Below the pieces are notes generated by a model, which ran no database searches, was not told the DNA's origin, and saw nothing but the letters and a program-made list of their open reading frames with translations. From Acidiluteibacter sp963716125 (GTDB lineage: Bacteria; Bacteroidota; Bacteroidia; Flavobacteriales_E; Vicingaceae), in contig OY970294.1 in assembly GCA_963716125.1 (NCBI GenBank), positions 3,410,001-3,474,000 on the forward strand: 64,000 nucleotides of DNA. The letters run 5' to 3'. Shown here in pieces: positions 51,968 to 62,027 of the stretch; position 1 is the stretch's first letter, and each line of letters opens with the position of its first letter. A program made the translations under genes and the position numbers.

Positions 51968-54598
51968 TCATTTTTTTACGCCTACCATCTTTTTTATTTC
52001 ATTGAGTTTAAAAAGTGCTTCAACAGGCGTTAATGTATTGATGTCAATATTAATTAATTCTTCTTTAATTTGTTCTAAAACAGGATCATCTAATTGGAAA
52101 AAACTCAATTGATAATCTTCCTTAGAATTAGGCATATTTACTTTATTGCTTCCTTCCCCTTCTATTTCATGCGTTTTTTCAAGATGAGTTAGCATTTCAT
52201 TGGCTCGTCTTATTAAAATTGGCGGCATACCAGCCATTTTTGCTACATGAATTCCAAAGCTATGCTCACTTCCTCCAGCTACCAGTTTCCGCATAAAAAT
52301 TATCTTTTGATTAATTTCTTTTACAGAAACATGATAATTTTTAATTCGTTTAAACTGCTTTGTCATATCATTTAACTCATGATAATGTGTCGCAAATAAA
52401 GTTTTGGGTTTCTCAACCTTAGCTTCATGCAAATATTCTGCTATTGCCCAAGCGATAGAAACTCCATCATAAGTGCTGGTTCCTCGACCAATTTCATCCA
52501 ATAATATTAATGAGCGATCTGAAATATTGTTCAAAATACTGGCTGTTTCATTCATTTCTACCATAAAAGTAGATTCTCCTAATGAAATATTATCTGAAGC
52601 CCCTACTCTAGTAAAAATTTTATCGACTATTCCAATATTTGCATGTTTGGCAGGCACAAAGCAGCCAATCTGAGCCATCAACACAATTAATGCTGTTTGT
52701 CTCAATAAAGCAGACTTACCAGACATATTGGGCCCAGTAATCATCATTATTTGTTGAGTATTATCATCCAAATACACATCATTGGCAATGTATTCATCGC
52801 CAATTGGCAGTTGCTGCTCAATTACAGGATGCCTTCCCAAACTTATCTCTAAAATTTTTGAATCATTCAATTGAGGTTTAGAATAATTGAATTTAATTGC
52901 TATTCTAGAGAACGATAACAAACAATCTAACCTTGCTAATAAATTAGCATTTAATTGGATAGGATTTATATAATCTGATAAAGCAAGAATTAAATCATTA
53001 AATAGCTGTGATTCTAATGTTGAGATTTTATCTTCAGCTCCTAATATCTTTACTTCGTATTCTTTTAATTCTTCTGTGATGTATCTCTCAGCATTCACTA
53101 AAGTTTGCTTTCTGTGCCAACTTTCAGGCACTTTATCTTTATGTGAGTTTCTAACCTCTATATAGTAACCAAATACATTATTGAAGGCAATTTTCAAACT
53201 TGAAATCCCTGTAGCTACTGCCTCTCTTTTTTGAATCTCTAAAAGGCTATTTTTACCATTTCTTTTTAAATTTCTCAACTCATCCAACTCTGAATTGATT
53301 CCCGCAGCAATTACATCACCTTTATTTAATGCAACAGGTGGCTCTGCAACTATTTCTTTTTTAATTCTTTCTAAAATTGTAGCACAAGGATTTAATTGTT
53401 CCCCAATTTTATTCAAAGCTTTTTCTTTGGCAGCTAAACAGTATTTTTTAATAGGAATAATTGCTTCTAAAGCATTACTTAATTGAACCATCTCTCTTGG
53501 ACTAATTCGACCAACTGCTGCTCTAGAAATTAAACGTTCTAAATCACCTATTCTCTCTAAGTATGTTTTTAAATTATCTGCTAAATCTTCATTTTTAATA
53601 AAGTAATCTACAATATTTAATCGCTCTTGAATGGGCTGAATGTCTTTTAAAGGCAAGGCCACCCATCGCTTTAGCATTCTTGCCCCCATCGGAGAAATAG
53701 TATCATCTATGACGTCTATTAATGTCTTTGCGTTTTCGTTGGGAGAATGAATTAATTCTAAATTTCTTATTGTAAATCGATCTAACCAAACATACCTATC
53801 TTCTTCTATTCTAGCTATTGAAGAGATATGCTTTAATTGCTTGTGCTGCGTTTCTCCTAAATAATGCATTACAGCACCTGCCGCAATAATACCAATTTCA
53901 AAATCTTCTATTCCAAAACCTTTTAAAGATTTAGTTTCAAAATGTTTAATTAGAATATCGTTCCCAAAGTCTAAAGTAAACACCCAATCTTCAAGAGCGT
54001 ATGTATAATAAGACTTTCCAAAATTTTCTTCAAATAATAATTTATGCTTTTTTTGGTAAATCACCTCAGCTGGAGAAAAACTTTGCAATAATTTATCGAT
54101 GTATTCAATGCTTCCTTCAGCAAGCATATATTCACCTGTAGAAACATCAAGAAATGAAACTCCAGCTTTATCTTTAACAAAATGAACAGCTGCTAAAAAG
54201 TTATTAGATTTATGATCCAACACTTTATCACTATAAGATATACCCGGAGTCACTAATTCAGTCACACCTCTTTTTACAATAGTTTTAGTCTGTTTTGGAT
54301 CTTCTAATTGATCACAAATAGCAACTCTTTGACCTGCTCTAACTAATTTTGGCAAATAGGTTTCTAAAGAATGATGCGGAAAACCTGCCAATTCAATTTC
54401 ATTGGCTGAACCGTTGTGTCTTTTAGTAAGTACGATACCTAAAATACCTGCTGTTTTTACAGCATCACTGCCAAATGTTTCATAAAAATCGCCTACTCTA
54501 AATAAAAGTAAGGCATCAGGATACTTCCCTTTAATTTGATGATACTGTTTCATCAAAGGGGTTTCTCTTGGACTAGCGGATTTTTTCTTTGTACTCAA
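51968..54598 (-). CDS. mutS: DNA mismatch repair protein MutS
   Basis: The 876-residue protein has all MutS domains. The mismatch-binding domain carries the phage-clamp motif FRVGDFYETFG (about residues 33-43, with Phe-x-Glu). Connector and lever domains follow, then a C-terminal ABC ATPase with Walker A near 617-624 (TGPNMSGKSALLRQ), Walker B near LILLDEIGRGTSTYDG (about 690) and a helix-turn-helix tail. It recognises mispairs and small loops after replication. The length is normal. It faces the RNA methyltransferase gene. Confidence 0.97.
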   Translation of the reverse strand: MSTKKKSASPRETPLMKQYHQIKGKYPDALLLFRVGDFYETFGSDAVKTAGILGIVLTKRHNGSANEIELAGFPHHSLETYLPKLVRAGQRVAICDQLEDPKQTKTIVKRGVTELVTPGISYSDKVLDHKSNNFLAAVHFVKDKAGVSFLDVSTGEYMLAEGSIEYIDKLLQSFSPAEVIYQKKHKLLFEENFGKSYYTYALEDWVFTLDFGNDILIKHFETKSLKGFGIEDFEIGIIAAGAVMHYLGETQHKQLKHISSIARIEEDRYVWLDRFTIRNLELIHSPNENAKTLIDVIDDTISPMGARMLKRWVALPLKDIQPIQERLNIVDYFIKNEDLADNLKTYLERIGDLERLISRAAVGRISPREMVQLSNALEAIIPIKKYCLAAKEKALNKIGEQLNPCATILERIKKEIVAEPPVALNKGDVIAAGINSELDELRNLKRNGKNSLLEIQKREAVATGISSLKIAFNNVFGYYIEVRNSHKDKVPESWHRKQTLVNAERYITEELKEYEVKILGAEDKISTLESQLFNDLILALSDYINPIQLNANLLARLDCLLSFSRIAIKFNYSKPQLNDSKILEISLGRHPVIEQQLPIGDEYIANDVYLDDNTQQIMMITGPNMSGKSALLRQTALIVLMAQIGCFVPAKHANIGIVDKIFTRVGASDNISLGESTFMVEMNETASILNNISDRSLILLDEIGRGTSTYDGVSIAWAIAEYLHEAKVEKPKTLFATHYHELNDMTKQFKRIKNYHVSVKEINQKIIFMRKLVAGGSEHSFGIHVAKMAGMPPILIRRANEMLTHLEKTHEIEGEGSNKVNMPNSKEDYQLSFFQLDDPVLEQIKEELINIDINTLTPVEALFKLNEIKKMVGVKK

Positions 54599-54703
54599 TG
54601 GAACTATTTTTTCAAGGCTAATTTAAGATTTAGCTCTCAAACCCTTTACTTTTCTTATCACCGTTTATCAATAGTTTTTCACAGTCGTATTTAAGAATTA
54701 ATT

Positions 54704-54711
54704 TACATTTG
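54704..54711 (+). promoter_or_regulatory. -7 box before the RNA methyltransferase gene
   Basis: TACATTTG fits TAnnTTTG. It ends only four bases before the ATG, so the transcript may have little or no leader. Confidence 0.5.
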
Positions 54712-54715
54712 CAAG

Positions 54716-55243
54716 ATGAACAGAAAATTAAAAAATGAAGAATTAAATCGATTAAGCGTAGAAGATTATAGCGCTGTAAATAAACGACCTATTGTAATTA
54801 TACTGGATAATATTCGTAGCCTCATAAATATTGGTTCAGTATTTAGAACTGCAGACGCTTTTAGAATAGAGAAAATATGTTTGTGTGGAATTACTGCTCA
54901 ACCACCTCATCGAGAAATCAATAAAAGTGCCTTGGGAGCAACAGAATCTGTAGATTGGAAGTATTATGAAAATACCTTATTAGCTATTGAGGAATGCAGA
55001 AGTAAGGGCTACGAAATTGCATCAATCGAGCAAGCTGAGAAAAGTATTTCACCTGAAGATTACAAAATAAAAAGCAAGGGTATTGCACTTATATTCGGCC
55101 ATGAAGTGAATGGTGTCGAACAGGAGGTCATCAATCAATCGGATGCTGTAATAGAAATTGCACAAGAAGGCACCAAACACTCACTCAATATTTCTGTAAG
55201 TGCAGGCATCATCATGTATGAGTTTAGTAAAAAAATAACATAA
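54716..55243 (+). CDS. SpoU/TrmH-family RNA 2'-O-methyltransferase
   Basis: The 175-residue protein has the SPOUT fold motifs: motif 1 DNIRSLINIGSVFRTADAF (about residues 31-49, with the catalytic Arg), motif 2 ALIFGHEVNGVEQE (about 122-135) and motif 3 HSLNISVSAGIIMYEF (about 153-168). It methylates a ribose 2'-OH in tRNA or rRNA. It lacks the extra N-terminal domain of RlmB, so a TrmH/TrmL-type enzyme is likely. A terminator follows its stop. Confidence 0.9.
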   Translation: MNRKLKNEELNRLSVEDYSAVNKRPIVIILDNIRSLINIGSVFRTADAFRIEKICLCGITAQPPHREINKSALGATESVDWKYYENTLLAIEECRSKGYEIASIEQAEKSISPEDYKIKSKGIALIFGHEVNGVEQEVINQSDAVIEIAQEGTKHSLNISVSAGIIMYEFSKKIT

Positions 55244-55245
55244 AA

Positions 55246-55284
55246 AAAGCTCCAATCTGTAAAACAGATTGGAGCTTTAAAAAT
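55246..55284. terminator. Bidirectional terminator between convergent genes
   Basis: GCTCCAATCTGT (from 55249) pairs with ACAGATTGGAGC (to 55275) around an AAA loop, with A-runs and T-runs on both sides. It serves both the methyltransferase gene and the leftward OmpA/TPR gene. Confidence 0.85.
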
Positions 55285-55297
55285 TTTCTAGCTTCTA

Positions 55298-57022
55298 TTA
55301 GTTAACAGCAGCTTGAAATTCTGAATCACCTCTGTAATCTAAAAACTCAGCATCTCTTTTTGCTTTTGCTTTCAAAGAAGCATCTTGAGAAATAGCAGCT
55401 TTTAAATTTGTTAACATCATACTCTTATCTTTCATTCTAGAACCGATAATCGCTTTTAAATAATGCCCTTTAGCAGTTGTTGCAGCATCAGAACCATCTA
55501 ATGTTTTCAAAGCTTTTTGGTAATCTTTATTCATTGTTTGCGCTAAGGCAGCGTTAAATGTTTTAGCTTCGCCATAGTTTCCTACCGCATCAGAATAAGC
55601 ACCTTCTTTGATTTGAATCAACCCTTTGTTATAACCAACTACTTCACCAGCTCCGTCAGCTTTGTTGTAATAATCCATCGCAGTAGAATAATCACCTTCT
55701 AAACGAGCAACCATACCTAAGTTGTTATTAATTACAGCCTCAGATGGAGCTAATTTTGCAGCTTTATTAAACTCAACTTTTGCTTTTTCTAAATTATTTT
55801 GTTGCGCATAAATAAAACCTGCATTGTTAAACCCTCTCCAATCTTTTGGATATACTCTTTCAGCAGATTTGTAAATAGCTAATTTTTTATCCATATTAGA
55901 TTCTAACGTTGCAGCATAAAGCAATTCATTAGCAGTTAATGTATCAGGAGCGCTAATAGCTAATTTAGTGATGATCTCATCAGACTTACTTTTCAATTCT
56001 GCATTAATCGTAATTTCTGATCTTCTTAATTGTGGCAAAATTTGATCTTCAACAATTTCAAAAGTCTTTGCCAAATTTCTAATTTCTTCTTCTCTTTTGT
56101 TTTTATCTTCATACATTTCCAAAACTCTTAAAATAAGATTTTTGTCTTCTATATTAGATGCTTGCATGGCAGACTTAAAACCATCCCAATCTTCACCTTT
56201 GCCAGTCTTATTGTAGAATGCTTTATCATTTGCAGCTTTTACACCATTTCTAGAGAAATAATTATTCGTTGCACTTGCACCTGAACTTGCTCTATTATTA
56301 GCTAAGTTTTCATTCAATGAAATCTCACCCTCAGGAGAAGCCCAAGCTATAACATCTGTTGATTTAAATTTAAACCCCTTGGCTTTACCATTTTTAATAA
56401 ATTGAGCCATTTCTTTCATATCCTTGTCATTCATCTCTGACGAACTAACATTTGAACTATTTACTAAATAATTAATAGTTGCTTTATATGTTTGAGGAAT
56501 TACCTTTTGAAATTTGTTGTCACCTTCTATTGGCATATCTTCATTTTGCAACCACTGAGTAGTTACAATGGTACCGTCGGCTAATTTTTTAGGATCAAAA
56601 GACTTTTCTTTCCCTTTGTACATACCTTTTGCGTTAGCAAAAAGCTCTGCATCTTCCATTCCATTAACAAATGCTACTCTATCGGTGTAAGTAAAAGTGC
56701 CACCCTTTTCATAGTTAATTTTAATACCTTCTACTTCACTATCTTCACCAACTAAAGTGATTGTTTTATAACTCTTTTCTCCACCTGCATATTTCAAATT
56801 AGGTACAATATCTACTGATACCTTTTTATTAAAGTATCTTGGAGGAATATTAGCAGAAATATTAATTTCGATGCTATCATTTCTCATTTCTAATGGCTTA
56901 GGGGTAACTGAATAAGTTACTTCATCTGCTCTTTTTGTCATGTCTTTAAGAGGATTACAAGCAATCATACTCAATGAAGCTGTAACGACTAAAGCTAAAG
57001 TTTTGGTATTTGTATTTTTCAT
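55298..57022 (-). CDS. Lipoprotein with OmpA-like and TPR regions
   Basis: The 574-residue protein has a lipoprotein signal (SLSMIACNPL, Cys22). A beta-rich N-terminal part follows (about residues 35-200), then an OmpA-like region (about 205-260, MAQFIKNGKAKGFKFKSTDVIAWASPEGE and LANNRASS) and TPR-like helices (about 365-570, with WRGFNNAGFIYAQQNNLEKAKVEF). It is probably an outer-membrane-associated protein that binds peptidoglycan. Its promoter and a 124-bp gap separate it from folK. Confidence 0.85.
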   Translation of the reverse strand: MKNTNTKTLALVVTASLSMIACNPLKDMTKRADEVTYSVTPKPLEMRNDSIEINISANIPPRYFNKKVSVDIVPNLKYAGGEKSYKTITLVGEDSEVEGIKINYEKGGTFTYTDRVAFVNGMEDAELFANAKGMYKGKEKSFDPKKLADGTIVTTQWLQNEDMPIEGDNKFQKVIPQTYKATINYLVNSSNVSSSEMNDKDMKEMAQFIKNGKAKGFKFKSTDVIAWASPEGEISLNENLANNRASSGASATNNYFSRNGVKAANDKAFYNKTGKGEDWDGFKSAMQASNIEDKNLILRVLEMYEDKNKREEEIRNLAKTFEIVEDQILPQLRRSEITINAELKSKSDEIITKLAISAPDTLTANELLYAATLESNMDKKLAIYKSAERVYPKDWRGFNNAGFIYAQQNNLEKAKVEFNKAAKLAPSEAVINNNLGMVARLEGDYSTAMDYYNKADGAGEVVGYNKGLIQIKEGAYSDAVGNYGEAKTFNAALAQTMNKDYQKALKTLDGSDAATTAKGHYLKAIIGSRMKDKSMMLTNLKAAISQDASLKAKAKRDAEFLDYRGDSEFQAAVN

Positions 57023-57146
57023 TGTTTAAGTTTTTCTTTTACCTATGTGATTTTGGATACAATGTTAATTAATATTGTTATAATCCCCAAAAAAATTAAT
57101 AAGCAATTTTATATATATAAATTAATCTTTTTGCATGAAACAATTC

Positions 57147-57632
57147 TTACTCCAACTTTCTAACATACAAATTATCTTTATTATTATCAAGCAATTGAGA
57201 AAAAGTTAAAAATAGTGTGGGATGTATACCATGTGGAAAGAGTTCAACAAGTGGGATTAAAATAAATGCTCTTTGGGGAATTTTTCCATGCGGAATCGTC
57301 AATTCTTTGGAATAGATTATAAAATTCTCAATAAAAAGTAAATCAATATCAATAACTCTATTTTCGTAAACAATACCTTTTTTCTCTTTTCTTCCTATTT
57401 CTTTTTCTATCTTTTGGCATTTCTCTAAAAACTCAAAAGGCATTATATAGGACTCAACAACAATTAGCTGATTTAAAAAATTATTTAATGCTTCATTTCC
57501 CCAAGCTTCACTTTCATATATGGCGCTTTTTTGTACGACCTCTCCTAACAAATTCTCAATGGATGATATCGCCAAACTCAAATAATTTTCTCGATTATCA
57601 ATATTACTACCTAATTGTAAAATATATTTCAT
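57147..57632 (-). CDS. folK: HPPK: 2-amino-4-hydroxy-6-hydroxymethyldihydropteridine diphosphokinase
   Basis: The start at 57632 (MKYILQLGSN) places the LGSN motif at its usual place; an alternative ATG at 57650 adds six residues. Motifs LGSNIDNRENYL, YESEAWGNEALNNFLNQ and the signature RVIDIDLLFI are all present. It transfers pyrophosphate from ATP to the pterin in folate synthesis. The protein is about 161 residues, a normal length. It is divergent from sppA across a 111-bp gap. Confidence 0.93.
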   Translation of the reverse strand: MKYILQLGSNIDNRENYLSLAISSIENLLGEVVQKSAIYESEAWGNEALNNFLNQLIVVESYIMPFEFLEKCQKIEKEIGRKEKKGIVYENRVIDIDLLFIENFIIYSKELTIPHGKIPQRAFILIPLVELFPHGIHPTLFLTFSQLLDNNKDNLYVRKLE

Positions 57633-57743
57633 ACTATTTTTTCCATTCATCCTAATTCAATACCACTAATGTATAAAAAGCAATTTAGGTTTAAAAAGAA
57701 TTCTAATTTTATCTGCAGTAAAATATAAATTTTAATTACAACT

Positions 57744-59549
57744 ATGAAACAATTTTTCAAATTCATGTTTGCTTCCATGTTAGGAATGATTCTAACAATT
57801 TTTATTGGAATTCTAATTTTTGTAGGTATTATAGGTAGTATAGTAGCTTCAGCCGGTTCTAAACCAATAACTTTTGTAGGTAAAAATTCTATTTTAGAAA
57901 TAAAACTAGATGAGCAAATATTAGATAGAAGTTCAAAAAATCCTTTAGAAAACTTTGATTTCAATCAATTTAAAACTAAAAAAACGTTAGGATTAAACGA
58001 TATCAAAGCAAGTTTAGAAAAAGCGAAAACGGATGATAACATTAAAGGTATTTATTTAGACCTTTCTACAATCAATGCCGGAATGGCCACAATTGAAGAA
58101 ATTAGAAAAGCTCTAATTGACTTCAAAAGTTCCGAAAAATTTATCATTGCCTATAGTGAAAGTTACAGTCAATCGGCTTATTATCTCAGCACTGTAGCAG
58201 ACAAAGTATATCTGAATCCAGTAGGAGATTTAACTTTTGTAGGTCTAACTACTCAAATTATGTTTTTTAAAGAAGCATTAGAGAAAATGGACATTGAAAT
58301 GCAAGTTATCCGACATGGAAAATTTAAAAGTGCAGTAGAACCATTCTTAGCAAAAGAAATGAGTCCTGCTAACGAAAAGCAATTAAGCAGTTTAATTCAG
58401 TCAATTTGGGATGTAATGTTAGACAATATTTCTACAGCTAGAAACATTCCTACTGATACTTTAAATGCAATTGCAGATAGAATTGCTATAAGAATACCAA
58501 AAAATGCGGTTGACAATAAATTAATAGATGGATTAAAATATCAAGATGAAGTTTTTCAAGAATTAATGACTTTATCAGGATTAGAAGGAAAGGAAGAACC
58601 GAAACTTATAACACTGTCTAAGTATAAAAATGCAGCAGGAAAAAATAATGAAAGTGAAAATGAAGATGAGGACAAGAAAAAAAGCTTTTCAAAAAATGAA
58701 ATTGCAGTAATTTATGCCTCAGGAGAAATAAGAGGAGGAGAAAGCACCGCCGAAGTGATGGGAAGTGAAACTATTGTTAAGGCAATTAAAAAAGCTACTA
58801 AGGATGATGATATTAAAGCAATTGTATTAAGAGTCAATTCTCCTGGAGGTAGCGCTTTAGCTTCTGACGTTATGTGGAGAGCTTTAGAATTAGCTAAGGA
58901 GAAAAAGCCTTTGGTTGTATCTATGGGAAACTTGGCAGCATCGGGTGGTTATTACATTGCTTGTGGTGCCAATAAGATTTTTGCTCAACCTAACACAATA
59001 ACTGGCTCTATAGGAGTTTTTGGATTAATTCCTAATTTTCAAGGATTATTGAATAATAAATTGGGGATTTATGTAGATGGGGTAAGCACGAATAAGCATG
59101 CTGATTTAATGGTCAATGTATTTAGACCATTAGACCAAGCAGAAACTGCGGCCATCACAGAAATGGTAGAATCCATTTATGATGATTTTATCACCAAAGT
59201 TGCAAAAGGTAGAGGCATGACCAAGGCTGATGTTGATTCTATTGGACAAGGTAGAGTTTGGAGCGGTATAGATGGAATTAAAGTAGGCTTAGTTGACGAA
59301 ATTGGTGGATTGGAAGATGCAATAAAATCAGCAGCTGAATTAGCAAATCTAACAGATTATAAAACAAAAGAATTACCGTATCAAAAAGAGCCATTTCAGC
59401 AAATTATAGAAGATTTCTCTACAGAAGCTAAGGCTATGATAATTGGTGAGAGCCTAGGTAGCACTTATAAATATTACAAGACATTAGAGAATGTCAGTCA
59501 AAGAAAAGGAATTATGTGCCGAATACCGTATGACATAGTTTTCAATTAA
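57744..59549 (+). CDS. sppA: Signal peptide peptidase SppA, 67K type
   Basis: The 601-residue protein has an N-terminal TM (about residues 8-38) and two tandem ClpP-like domains. The catalytic Lys is in the first domain (RHGKFKSAVEPF, about 195) and the Ser in the second (NLAASGGYYIACGA, about 396). A conserved NSPGGSALASD motif lies near 370. It degrades leftover signal peptides in the membrane. A terminator follows. Confidence 0.95.
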   Translation: MKQFFKFMFASMLGMILTIFIGILIFVGIIGSIVASAGSKPITFVGKNSILEIKLDEQILDRSSKNPLENFDFNQFKTKKTLGLNDIKASLEKAKTDDNIKGIYLDLSTINAGMATIEEIRKALIDFKSSEKFIIAYSESYSQSAYYLSTVADKVYLNPVGDLTFVGLTTQIMFFKEALEKMDIEMQVIRHGKFKSAVEPFLAKEMSPANEKQLSSLIQSIWDVMLDNISTARNIPTDTLNAIADRIAIRIPKNAVDNKLIDGLKYQDEVFQELMTLSGLEGKEEPKLITLSKYKNAAGKNNESENEDEDKKKSFSKNEIAVIYASGEIRGGESTAEVMGSETIVKAIKKATKDDDIKAIVLRVNSPGGSALASDVMWRALELAKEKKPLVVSMGNLAASGGYYIACGANKIFAQPNTITGSIGVFGLIPNFQGLLNNKLGIYVDGVSTNKHADLMVNVFRPLDQAETAAITEMVESIYDDFITKVAKGRGMTKADVDSIGQGRVWSGIDGIKVGLVDEIGGLEDAIKSAAELANLTDYKTKELPYQKEPFQQIIEDFSTEAKAMIIGESLGSTYKYYKTLENVSQRKGIMCRIPYDIVFN

Positions 59550-59559
59550 AAATGTGAAA

Positions 59560-59586
59560 GAGCGACAATCGTCGCTCTTTTTTTTG
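59560..59586 (+). terminator. Rho-independent terminator after sppA
   Basis: GAGCGAC (59560-59566) pairs with GTCGCTC (59571-59577), followed by a run of T. Confidence 0.85.
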
Positions 59587-59645
59587 ATCTTTTTTTTAAA
59601 AGACTCAATATTTACCTTATTTTTAAGCCATCTAAAAATAGAACT

Positions 59646-61157
59646 ATGCCACTTATCAATTCATTAATAGCTTGGGTCATGAAAAAAAGAATGCACCAAA
59701 TAGAGCTGTTTATGAAATATCCATTAGAAGTTCAAAACGAATGGTTTGACAAATTAATTTATTCCTCTAGAAATACAGAGTGGGGTAAAAAATTCGATTA
59801 TAATTCTATCAAAAATCCACATCAATTTGCCCAAAGAGTTCCTATACAAGACTATGACGATTTAAAACCTTTCGTGGATCGATTAAAATTGGGAGAACAG
59901 AATCTATTATGGCCTACAGAAACCAAATGGTTTGCCAAGTCTTCGGGCACCACCAGCGATAAAAGTAAATTTATTCCAGTAACTAAAGAAGCACTTGAAG
60001 ATTGCCATTACAAAGGCGGTAAAGATATGCTGTCTTTATACTGCAGCAATTATTCTAACACCAATATATTTGATGGAATGGCTTTGATGATGGGTGGGAG
60101 CAGTCAAAACATAGGACATAATGATGACAGTTATCATGGAGATTTATCTGCTATTATCATTAAGAATTTACCCTTTTGGGTGGAATACTTAAGAACTCCC
60201 GGAAGAGAAGTTGCACTTTTAGAAAATTTTGAAGATAAGTTAGAAAAAATGACTGAAATCACAGTCAATGAAAATGTAACTAACCTTTCAGGAGTGCCAT
60301 CATGGACATTAATTTTATTACATAGAATATTAGAGAAAACAGGAAAAAACAGTATCCTAGATATTTGGCCCAACTTAGAGGTGTTCTTTCACGGTGGTGT
60401 AAGTTTCTCACCCTACCGAGAAGAATTCAATAAATTAATTCCATCTGATCAGATGCATTATTTTGAAACATATAATGCTTCCGAAGGTTTTTTTGGGATT
60501 CAAGATCAAAAGAACAGTGAAGATTTACTGCTTATGCTTGATTATGGCATTTATTATGAATTTGTGCCTATGAGTGATTGGGATAAAGATTTTCCAAAAA
60601 CCATCAGCTTAGAAAATGTGGAGCTAAATGTAAATTATGCCATCATTATCACAACTAATGCAGGTTTGTGGCGTTATAAAATCGGAGATACCGTTATTTT
60701 CACTTCTAAAGATCCTTATCGAATTAGAGTAAGCGGCAGAACTAAACACTTTATTAATGCTTTTGGAGAGGAATTAATTATTGATAATGCGGAGAAAGCT
60801 TTAGAAAAAGCCTGTCATATAAGTCATGCACGTATCAATGAATATACCGCAGCTCCTATTTACTTAAAGGACAAAGAAGCCGGTGGACATGAATGGCTCA
60901 TTGAATTTACACAAGAACCTACAGATTTAGATTTGTTTACAAAAACGCTTGATGAAGAATTAAAAAATATAAATACCGATTATGCCGCCAAAAGAAAAGG
61001 AGATATGGCATTAAACAAACCAATAGTAAGAGTGATGCCCAAAAATACTTTTTTTAATTGGCTAAAAAGTAAAGGCAAGCTGGGTGGACAAAACAAAGTA
61101 CCTAGATTAGCTAATGAAAGAAAATATGTGGAACAAATTTTGAATAGTTTAAATTGA
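59646..61157 (+). CDS. GH3-family acyl-adenylate-forming protein
   Basis: The 503-residue protein has the GH3 layout, with the nucleotide-binding motif KSSGTTSDKSKFIPVT (about residues 98-113), a central TYNASEGFFGIQ motif (about 278-289) and YKIGDTVIFTS with RIRVSGRTKHFIN near 340-370. Plant GH3 enzymes join amino acids to acyl acids; the bacterial substrate is unknown. It is probably co-transcribed with the next gene, 1 base apart. The family assignment is firm. Confidence 0.9.
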   Translation: MPLINSLIAWVMKKRMHQIELFMKYPLEVQNEWFDKLIYSSRNTEWGKKFDYNSIKNPHQFAQRVPIQDYDDLKPFVDRLKLGEQNLLWPTETKWFAKSSGTTSDKSKFIPVTKEALEDCHYKGGKDMLSLYCSNYSNTNIFDGMALMMGGSSQNIGHNDDSYHGDLSAIIIKNLPFWVEYLRTPGREVALLENFEDKLEKMTEITVNENVTNLSGVPSWTLILLHRILEKTGKNSILDIWPNLEVFFHGGVSFSPYREEFNKLIPSDQMHYFETYNASEGFFGIQDQKNSEDLLLMLDYGIYYEFVPMSDWDKDFPKTISLENVELNVNYAIIITTNAGLWRYKIGDTVIFTSKDPYRIRVSGRTKHFINAFGEELIIDNAEKALEKACHISHARINEYTAAPIYLKDKEAGGHEWLIEFTQEPTDLDLFTKTLDEELKNINTDYAAKRKGDMALNKPIVRVMPKNTFFNWLKSKGKLGGQNKVPRLANERKYVEQILNSLN

Positions 61158-61158
61158 T

Positions 61159-61968
61159 ATGAAGAATTGTTTGTTTTCTATTTTACTGATTGCTTTTATT
61201 CAATTAAATGCACAAAATGACAGTGCATATAAAAGTATTCCAATACCTATTCTTAATTCCAAATTAGCATTAGACAATTTAGGAAATAGTTATGTATTCA
61301 ACACTACCAATATTATTAAATATTCTCCCGATGGAGATTCTATAGGCACTTACAGTAACAATCGACTGGGTAATATTAACTATATTGATGTTTCAAATCC
61401 ATATAAAATTTTAGTTTTTTATTCTGATTATTCCAATATTGTTTTTTTAGATAACTTTTTGAGTATGATAGATCGACCATTAGAGATTAGTCAATTAGGT
61501 TTTGATGCAGTTACTTTGGCTTGTTCGTCACAAGATAATGGAATGTGGTTTTTTAATCGGTTAACTCAGGTCTTGGTAAAGGTGGACAAGGATTTAAACA
61601 TCACTAATCAGAGTCTCAATTTGAGTCAGTATTTCGGAAAACGAATAGAACCTTCCTACCTTATTGAACAAAACTCCACCTTGCTTCTTCAAATACCCAA
61701 TGAATATGTTTTAACTTTTGATCAGTTTGGAACAATTGATACAAAAAAAGAAATTAAAACGGACAAGAAAATTCAATACATAAATAAAAATATTATTTAC
61801 CAAGAAGGAGACTCTTTATTACAAATCTCAAACATTTCAAATAATATAATCAGTATAGCTCTACCTTTAAAAAATGCTGATTATGCTAAAATTAGCAAAG
61901 AAAGATTGGCAATAATTAAAAACAATACACTCTATTTGTATCACTTTAAAGGAAATAAAAACGATTAA
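61159..61968 (+). CDS. Secreted protein, propeller-like, unknown function
   Basis: The 269-residue protein has a signal peptide (MKNCLFSILLIAFIQLNAQ) and a run of beta-strand repeats (for example NSKLALDNLGNSYVFNTTNI, then IIKYSPDGDS), which suggests a propeller fold. It starts 1 base after the GH3 gene stop. It is probably periplasmic or outer-membrane associated. Function unknown. Confidence 0.8.
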   Translation: MKNCLFSILLIAFIQLNAQNDSAYKSIPIPILNSKLALDNLGNSYVFNTTNIIKYSPDGDSIGTYSNNRLGNINYIDVSNPYKILVFYSDYSNIVFLDNFLSMIDRPLEISQLGFDAVTLACSSQDNGMWFFNRLTQVLVKVDKDLNITNQSLNLSQYFGKRIEPSYLIEQNSTLLLQIPNEYVLTFDQFGTIDTKKEIKTDKKIQYINKNIIYQEGDSLLQISNISNNIISIALPLKNADYAKISKERLAIIKNNTLYLYHFKGNKND

Positions 61969-62027
61969 TTTCTTCCTTTAGAATTTAGTTAATTTTTGTA
62001 CTTTAGTCCGATTATAAAATTGAATTT

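Noticed and set aside
57647..57964. 105-residue minus-strand frame over the sppA start
   Set aside because: It is antisense to the conserved N-terminal part of sppA and shows no family signal.
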